Of a stretch of DNA of 19,337 nt, positions 16,482 to 19,337 are shown piece after piece. Position numbers and translations under genes: made by a program. Every line of letters starts with the position of its first letter. Position 1 is the stretch's first letter. Origin of the DNA: an uncultured Prevotella sp. (GTDB lineage: Bacteria; Bacteroidota; Bacteroidia; Bacteroidales; Bacteroidaceae); assembly GCA_905210845.1 (NCBI GenBank), contig CAJLYG010000039.1:1-19337 (forward strand). The letters run 5' to 3'. The notes beneath the pieces were generated by a model. The model ran no database searches. It had not been told where the DNA came from and was given only the letters and a program-made list of their open reading frames with translations.

Positions 16482-17042
16482 ATGAAAATAAATCTACGCG
16501 ATTTTAGGGAGAATATCATCTACCTGGTTCTTTGGCTACTGCTCTTCTTAGCACCATTGGCGAGCATGTACATGAGGACGATGAACCGTTCGGACATCAC
16601 CTTCGACTGGATGGAGATTTTCGATATTTGGAAGATGTACCTCGTGTATTTGGTTATTTTCCTGGTCCATAATTTCCTCATTGCCCCATTGCTCATCTAC
16701 AAGCACCAGAAGCTGATGTATTTCGGCACTGTTCTCTGCTTGCTCGCAGTGTTCTTTGTCTATCAGGTATACAGTCGACCTTACCGTGGGATGATGCATC
16801 ACAAAGGTCCTCGGCCGCAGGAAATCCTGCGGGATGAAAAGCTGCCTAATCCTGATGACGAGCTGTTTGACGAGCAGATACCCCCAGAATTCCAAAGAGA
16901 CAGCATCATGAAGGGGCAACAGCGGGTATTTTTTGACTACTATATCCTTCTTTTTGAAAATATGAACCTTCTTTCATACATTTATTATATGCTTCGTTTA
17001 TTTCCTCAAAATGTTCGCAAATTAACTTTTCATCTTCTATAG
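16482..17042 (+). CDS. Probable LytS-type sensor histidine kinase, N-terminal fragment cut at the junction
   Basis: The first roughly 150 residues resemble the N-terminus of Prevotella and Bacteroides LytS/YehU-type sensor kinases, opening MKINLRDFRENIIYLVLWLL. Three membrane helices are visible, at about 12-30, 49-72 and 78-95, followed by a hydrophilic proline- and charge-rich segment (MMHHKGPRPQEILRDEKLPN). The kinase domain with its histidine and ATP site should follow, but the sequence changes to AT-rich foreign DNA near 16930. The remaining residues to the stop at 17043 are an accidental read-through and also antisense to another gene. In this family the partner is usually a LytTR response regulator, which would lie beyond the break. 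The family call rests on N-terminal layout only, so it is moderate. Confidence 0.6.
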   Translation: MKINLRDFRENIIYLVLWLLLFLAPLASMYMRTMNRSDITFDWMEIFDIWKMYLVYLVIFLVHNFLIAPLLIYKHQKLMYFGTVLCLLAVFFVYQVYSRPYRGMMHHKGPRPQEILRDEKLPNPDDELFDEQIPPEFQRDSIMKGQQRVFFDYYILLFENMNLLSYIYYMLRLFPQNVRKLTFHLL

Positions 17043-17130
17043 CAATTAATTTGTTATCTATTGATAATTGATCGAACTCTGGATACACTAATTTAAAATA
17101 CTCTTCTACTTTTTCTTCATAATTATTCAT
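16906..17130 (-). CDS. Small charged protein downstream of the T7SS substrate gene, C-terminus lost
   Basis: The true part starts MNNYEEKVEEYFKLVYPEFD and runs to about residue 66 (SSQK). The last residues (IPAVAPS) come from Bacteroidota DNA across the junction, so the real C-terminus is missing. The start is supported by AGGAGAG a few bases upstream on the minus strand. The protein is acidic, without signal peptide or membrane helix, and probably cytoplasmic and helical. I do not recognise the family. It follows the WXG-type gene after the terminator at 17162-17199, so it probably has separate or read-through transcription. By position it could be an accessory, chaperone or immunity protein of the secretion locus, but nothing in its sequence proves that. 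Confidence 0.55.
   Translation of the reverse strand: MNNYEEKVEEYFKLVYPEFDQLSIDNKLIAIEDEKLICEHFEEINEAYNKCMKEGSYFQKEGYSSQKIPAVAPS
16925..16945. other. Junction between Bacteroidota-like and AT-rich Bacillota-like DNA
   Basis: Base composition, codon use and ribosome-site style change abruptly here. The plus-strand kinase is cut from the left and the minus-strand small gene is cut from the right at the same place, around a T run (16929-16934). No insertion-sequence ends, target duplication or attachment repeat is visible. This is typical of a chimeric assembly join, though end-joining of foreign DNA is formally possible. Confidence 0.75.
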
Positions 17131-17161
17131 TAGTAACTCTCCTAATTTTAGATTTTTAAAT

Positions 17162-17199
17162 AAAAAACTTATACAGGTATATTCCTATATAAGTTTTTT
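17162..17199 (-). terminator. Rho-independent terminator after the WXG-type gene
   Basis: Arms at 17162-17177 (AAAAAACTTATACAGG) and 17184-17199 (CCTATATAAGTTTTTT) enclose a 6-base loop. On minus-strand RNA the one non-Watson-Crick position is a G-U pair, so the 16-bp stem is complete and ends in a U6 tract. It begins about 24 bp past the stop of the 237-residue gene. The A/T flanks make it potentially bidirectional. Confidence 0.8.
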
Positions 17200-17222
17200 A
17201 TTTTTAATACCTATATATTCTT

Positions 17223-17936
17223 TTAGTTAATAGAATTAATATCTTCAGCTTTTTGTGAAGCAGAAGTATCTTTTGCTTTGATTTTTTCGTCTGCAGATTC
17301 CATACTTGTAACTAGAGCTTGTAAAATCTCTTCAAAAGCATCATTACAATCTTGTACAGTTTGTGTTACTTTACTTGAGAAAGTATCATATGCTCCTGCT
17401 CTTTCACTAATTACTTCTTGTTTTAGAGTATCAAATAATGATTTATATTCTGTTAAACCAGAAAAAGCATTTTCAAAAAGTTTTACCATTGTATCTTTTG
17501 TCTCTGAAGCTTGTTCTGGTTGATAGTTCATTGTTCCTTCTCCATCATCTTCAGTTTTGTTTATTTCATATGAATCTGAAACAGCACTTGAACTTCCACC
17601 AAATTTTTCAGCATAGTTTCCTCCTGATATTGTAGCGTCACTTGCTGATGCTAAATCACCTGCTGCATTATTTAAAGCTTCTGGTATTTGATTTAATAGT
17701 ATATCAATACCAAGTATAAATGTTTCTCTCTTTTCATTCATTACATCAACAACATCATTGAATAATTTTCCTGTCCAATTTCCAGAAGTTCCTAATTCAT
17801 TGAATGTTCCATATGCCTTTAATATATTATTTTGTATATTTTCCTCTGCTAAATTTGATAAATCACTTGCTAATTGAGCAATTTCTTTTGGACTCCAGTA
17901 TAAAGAGTCTAATGTTCCTTTATAATTTGTTCCCAT
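17223..17936 (-). CDS. Two-hairpin WXG100-like protein, probable T7SS substrate or partner
   Basis: The 237 residues divide into two helix-turn-helix halves. The first (about 15-100) has the defining turn W54-T55-G56 in TSGNWTGKLF between two long helices, as in WXG100 proteins of about 100 residues. A glycine/serine- and acid-rich linker follows (about 104-145). The second half (about 146-222) again forms two helices around a turn at about 177-186 (SERAGAYDTF) that lacks the tryptophan. WXG100 proteins act as dimers, so this may be a single-chain pseudo-dimer. No C-terminal YxxxD/E secretion signal is visible. There is no signal peptide, which suits type VII export. AGGAGG on the minus strand, 6-8 bp before the ATG, fixes the start. 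The gene lies after EssC and YukD genes and before a strong terminator. Substrate and structural roles are both possible. Confidence 0.7.
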   Translation of the reverse strand: MGTNYKGTLDSLYWSPKEIAQLASDLSNLAEENIQNNILKAYGTFNELGTSGNWTGKLFNDVVDVMNEKRETFILGIDILLNQIPEALNNAAGDLASASDATISGGNYAEKFGGSSSAVSDSYEINKTEDDGEGTMNYQPEQASETKDTMVKLFENAFSGLTEYKSLFDTLKQEVISERAGAYDTFSSKVTQTVQDCNDAFEEILQALVTSMESADEKIKAKDTSASQKAEDINSIN

Positions 17937-18004
17937 ATTTCATCCTCCTATATTTTTTTACAATTTAATTTTAATTTAAAAAATTTTTTTATTCAATATC
18001 TACA

Positions 18005-18053
18005 ATAAATATTACAAAAATGTAATATTTATGTAACATTTATGTAATATTTT
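18005..18053. repeat. Three 11-bp tandem repeats with a 12-bp hairpin
   Basis: TGTAATATTTA (18021-18031), TGTAACATTTA (18032-18042) and TGTAATATTTT (18043-18053) are contiguous copies with an 11-bp period. An inverted copy just to the left makes a perfect 12-bp stem (18005-18016 with 18021-18032) around AAAA. The block lies in the 126-bp gap between the YukD-like stop and the WXG-type gene, upstream of that gene's start. It suits an operator for a dimeric regulator, or a processing or attenuation hairpin. The AT-richness makes low-complexity origin possible. Confidence 0.5.
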
Positions 18054-18062
18054 ATAATACAA

Positions 18063-18311
18063 TTATATAAGAATTAATTCTGTTCCATTTCTTATATCCG
18101 TATCAATAATTCTCGCATTTATGTCATATATTTTTGCATTTACTTTATTGTATAAAACAGGAAATACCTTGGGTTCATAATTGCTATTAAAACTTTTTAT
18201 TCCTTTTATTAATAATTTCTCTATATTATATACTCTTTTGTTAATTGGAATCCATATATCATATACTTTTTCGATTGTCGGCACATACAATTTTATCAAG
18301 ACCTTATTCAT
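18063..18311 (-). CDS. YukD/EsaB-like ubiquitin-fold T7SS component
   Basis: The 82-residue product resembles YukD/EsaB, small cytoplasmic ubiquitin-like proteins of Bacillota type VII secretion. It begins with a beta strand (KVLIKLYVPTIEKVYDIWIP), has a central helix (YNIEKLLIKGIKSFN) and ends with DTDIRNGTELILI, which parallels the ITNGDRLEIL-like end of YukD. No membrane segment is present. Its ATG overlaps the EssC stop region by 8 bp, and its ribosome site (AAGGAGG) lies inside the last EssC codons, so translation of the two is coupled. The assignment rests on length, fold pattern, ending and position; overall identity to known YukD is low. Confidence 0.65.
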   Translation of the reverse strand: MNKVLIKLYVPTIEKVYDIWIPINKRVYNIEKLLIKGIKSFNSNYEPKVFPVLYNKVNAKIYDINARIIDTDIRNGTELILI

Positions 18312-19239
18312 CTTCTTCCTCCTTTTCTTCTATTCCTACAATTTTTATAAACTCAGGTTTATTTTGTTTTACAATATATCCAAAACTATCTCCACAATTT
18401 GCATTTATTTCTCTTCTATTTGCTTCATATGCTATAATAAATTGTGAATCAAATCCATTTCCACACCAAATACCATTTCCTTGTGGTACAAAGCCTTTAT
18501 ACCAAGAATCAAATTGATGACTTTTCAGCTTTGTAGCATTATCGATTATTATAAATGCTCCTTTCTTTGAATCTTCTATTTTTTTAATAACTTGCGTAAA
18601 TTTTTCTTTATCTATTGATAAATTATTAATAAATTTATCAATTCCTATTATTACGCATATCATCTTAGTTTTTTCTACACTATCAGCTATCTCTTCCAAT
18701 TCCTTGAATTTTTCCTTAAAATCATATTTTTTTGTTTCTGTTAATTCTTCTTCGTCAAACAACATTAATTTTAATTTTTTCATGTTTGATATTTCCTCAA
18801 TAATTGATTTTACAAAATTTACTATTGTTTCTAATCCTTTGCATGTAATAATATTTACTATGTTTTGTTCTAAATTAATATAACATGTCTTTATATTTTT
18901 ATTTAAAATTCCAATAGGTAAATTATTTATATTCATTTCACGTGTACTAATATCTTTAACTTCAACTTTTTTTGGAATTGTAGGAATTTTAGGAGCCCTT
19001 GTTTTTCTTTCCTTATTCAAGCTTTTAATTGAATCTTTTACATAGTCATCGCACATAATATCGTTCTTATCTATTGCAGTTTGAAATTCAAAAGCTTCGT
19101 CACTATCTATTGTAATTAATCCTCTTCCATAGATACTTGATGGTTTTAATCTTCTTGCACTATTAAAAATATAAAAATAGTCTTCTTGTACTAATTGTAA
19201 AGTAATCTTTTTATTAAAATTTTGCTGAATATCATGATT
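18304..19239 (-). CDS. essC: EssC-type T7SS ATPase, C-terminal fragment (third ATPase domain)
   Basis: The frame is open from 19239 to 18304, about 311 codons. The conventional ATG at 19056 is internal. The upstream part, with SARRLKPSSIYGRGLITI and EAFEFQTA, matches the segment of EssC after its second FtsK/SpoIIIE ATPase domain. PKIPTIPKKVEV is the usual linker, and NLPIGILNKNIKTCYINLEQ opens the third ATPase domain. Near the end, KGFVPQGNGIWCGNGFDSQF is typical of EssC. The third domain has no Walker A lysine motif at the expected place (ITCKGLETIVN), in line with the degenerate last domain of Bacillota EssC proteins. Full EssC has about 1,300-1,500 residues, so roughly three quarters are missing. 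Sequence upstream of about codon 7 stops matching and hits an in-frame stop at 19240-19242. EssC powers export through the T7SSb membrane channel. Confidence 0.8.
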   Translation of the reverse strand, partial: NHDIQQNFNKKITLQLVQEDYFYIFNSARRLKPSSIYGRGLITIDSDEAFEFQTAIDKNDIMCDDYVKDSIKSLNKERKTRAPKIPTIPKKVEVKDISTREMNINNLPIGILNKNIKTCYINLEQNIVNIITCKGLETIVNFVKSIIEEISNMKKLKLMLFDEEELTETKKYDFKEKFKELEEIADSVEKTKMICVIIGIDKFINNLSIDKEKFTQVIKKIEDSKKGAFIIIDNATKLKSHQFDSWYKGFVPQGNGIWCGNGFDSQFIIAYEANRREINANCGDSFGYIVKQNKPEFIKIVGIEEKEEEDE

Positions 19240-19337
19240 TTAATTGAGCTTATACAGGATGTTATACTTGGTTTAAATGGTGAGTATGCTATTCAAACAA
19301 GAAATATTATAATATATTTTTATATTACAATAAGTGT

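Noticed and set aside
16931..17042. Continuation of the sensor kinase to the stop at 17,042
   Set aside because: After about 16,930 the codons and composition change to AT-rich foreign DNA, which is better explained by the minus-strand gene.
18181..18517. Plus-strand hydrophobic frames of 88-90 codons opposite EssC and the YukD-like gene
   Set aside because: They are antisense to two genes with good family evidence; the apparent hydrophobicity comes from AT-rich complements.
19234..19337. Plus-strand gene starting at 19,234 and running off the end
   Set aside because: It is open for only about 34 codons, has no ribosome site and no similarity I recognise; it is kept only as evidence of a break.

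Overview
The window joins DNA of two unlike kinds. Positions 1 to about 16,930 look like a gut or rumen Bacteroidota genome, most likely Prevotella or a close relative. It has a SusC/SusD pair, a hybrid two-component regulator, TAnnTTTG promoter elements and weak ribosome binding sites. From about 16,930 to the end the DNA is far richer in A+T, uses strong AGGAGG ribosome binding sites and encodes type VII secretion (T7SSb) parts of a Bacillota organism. One gene from each side is cut at the same point, so the window is most simply read as a chimeric contig. A real insertion cannot be excluded from sequence alone.

Left flank (1-1317): a decayed mobile element. A tyrosine recombinase has lost its middle. 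An AlbA_2 (Schlafen-type) protein follows it and is cut at the window edge. The roughly 490 bp between the recombinase and the next gene hold several short repeats spaced 10-11 bp apart and a palindrome, which fits a recombinase-binding or attachment region.

Middle (1318-15,964, all minus strand): a polysaccharide utilisation locus. In transcription order it holds a secreted GH2 glycosidase with a C-terminal discoidin-like domain, SusC, SusD, an fn3 surface lipoprotein, a DUF5703 putative glycosidase and a hybrid two-component sensor-regulator. The first five genes are tightly spaced and look like one operon; the regulator seems to have its own promoter. The layout suggests surface capture by SusD and the lipoprotein, import through SusC, glycosidase trimming, and sensing of released sugar by the regulator. 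The sequence does not settle the glycan. SusD and the DUF5703 gene each carry a frameshift at a short homopolymer.

Divergent region and right Bacteroidota end (15,965-about 16,930): a CRP-like palindrome lies between the locus promoter and a good plus-strand Bacteroidota promoter. That promoter drives a 62-residue acidic lipoprotein and the membrane part of a probable LytS-type sensor kinase, which the junction truncates.

Right end (about 16,930-19,337, minus strand): the tail of the T7SS ATPase EssC, an overlapping YukD/EsaB-like ubiquitin-fold protein, a 237-residue protein that looks like two WXG100-type helical hairpins in one chain, a clear terminator, and a small unknown protein truncated by the junction. 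A second break cuts EssC near 19,220-19,240. The least familiar content is the two-hairpin WXG protein and the 11-bp tandem repeats upstream of it.
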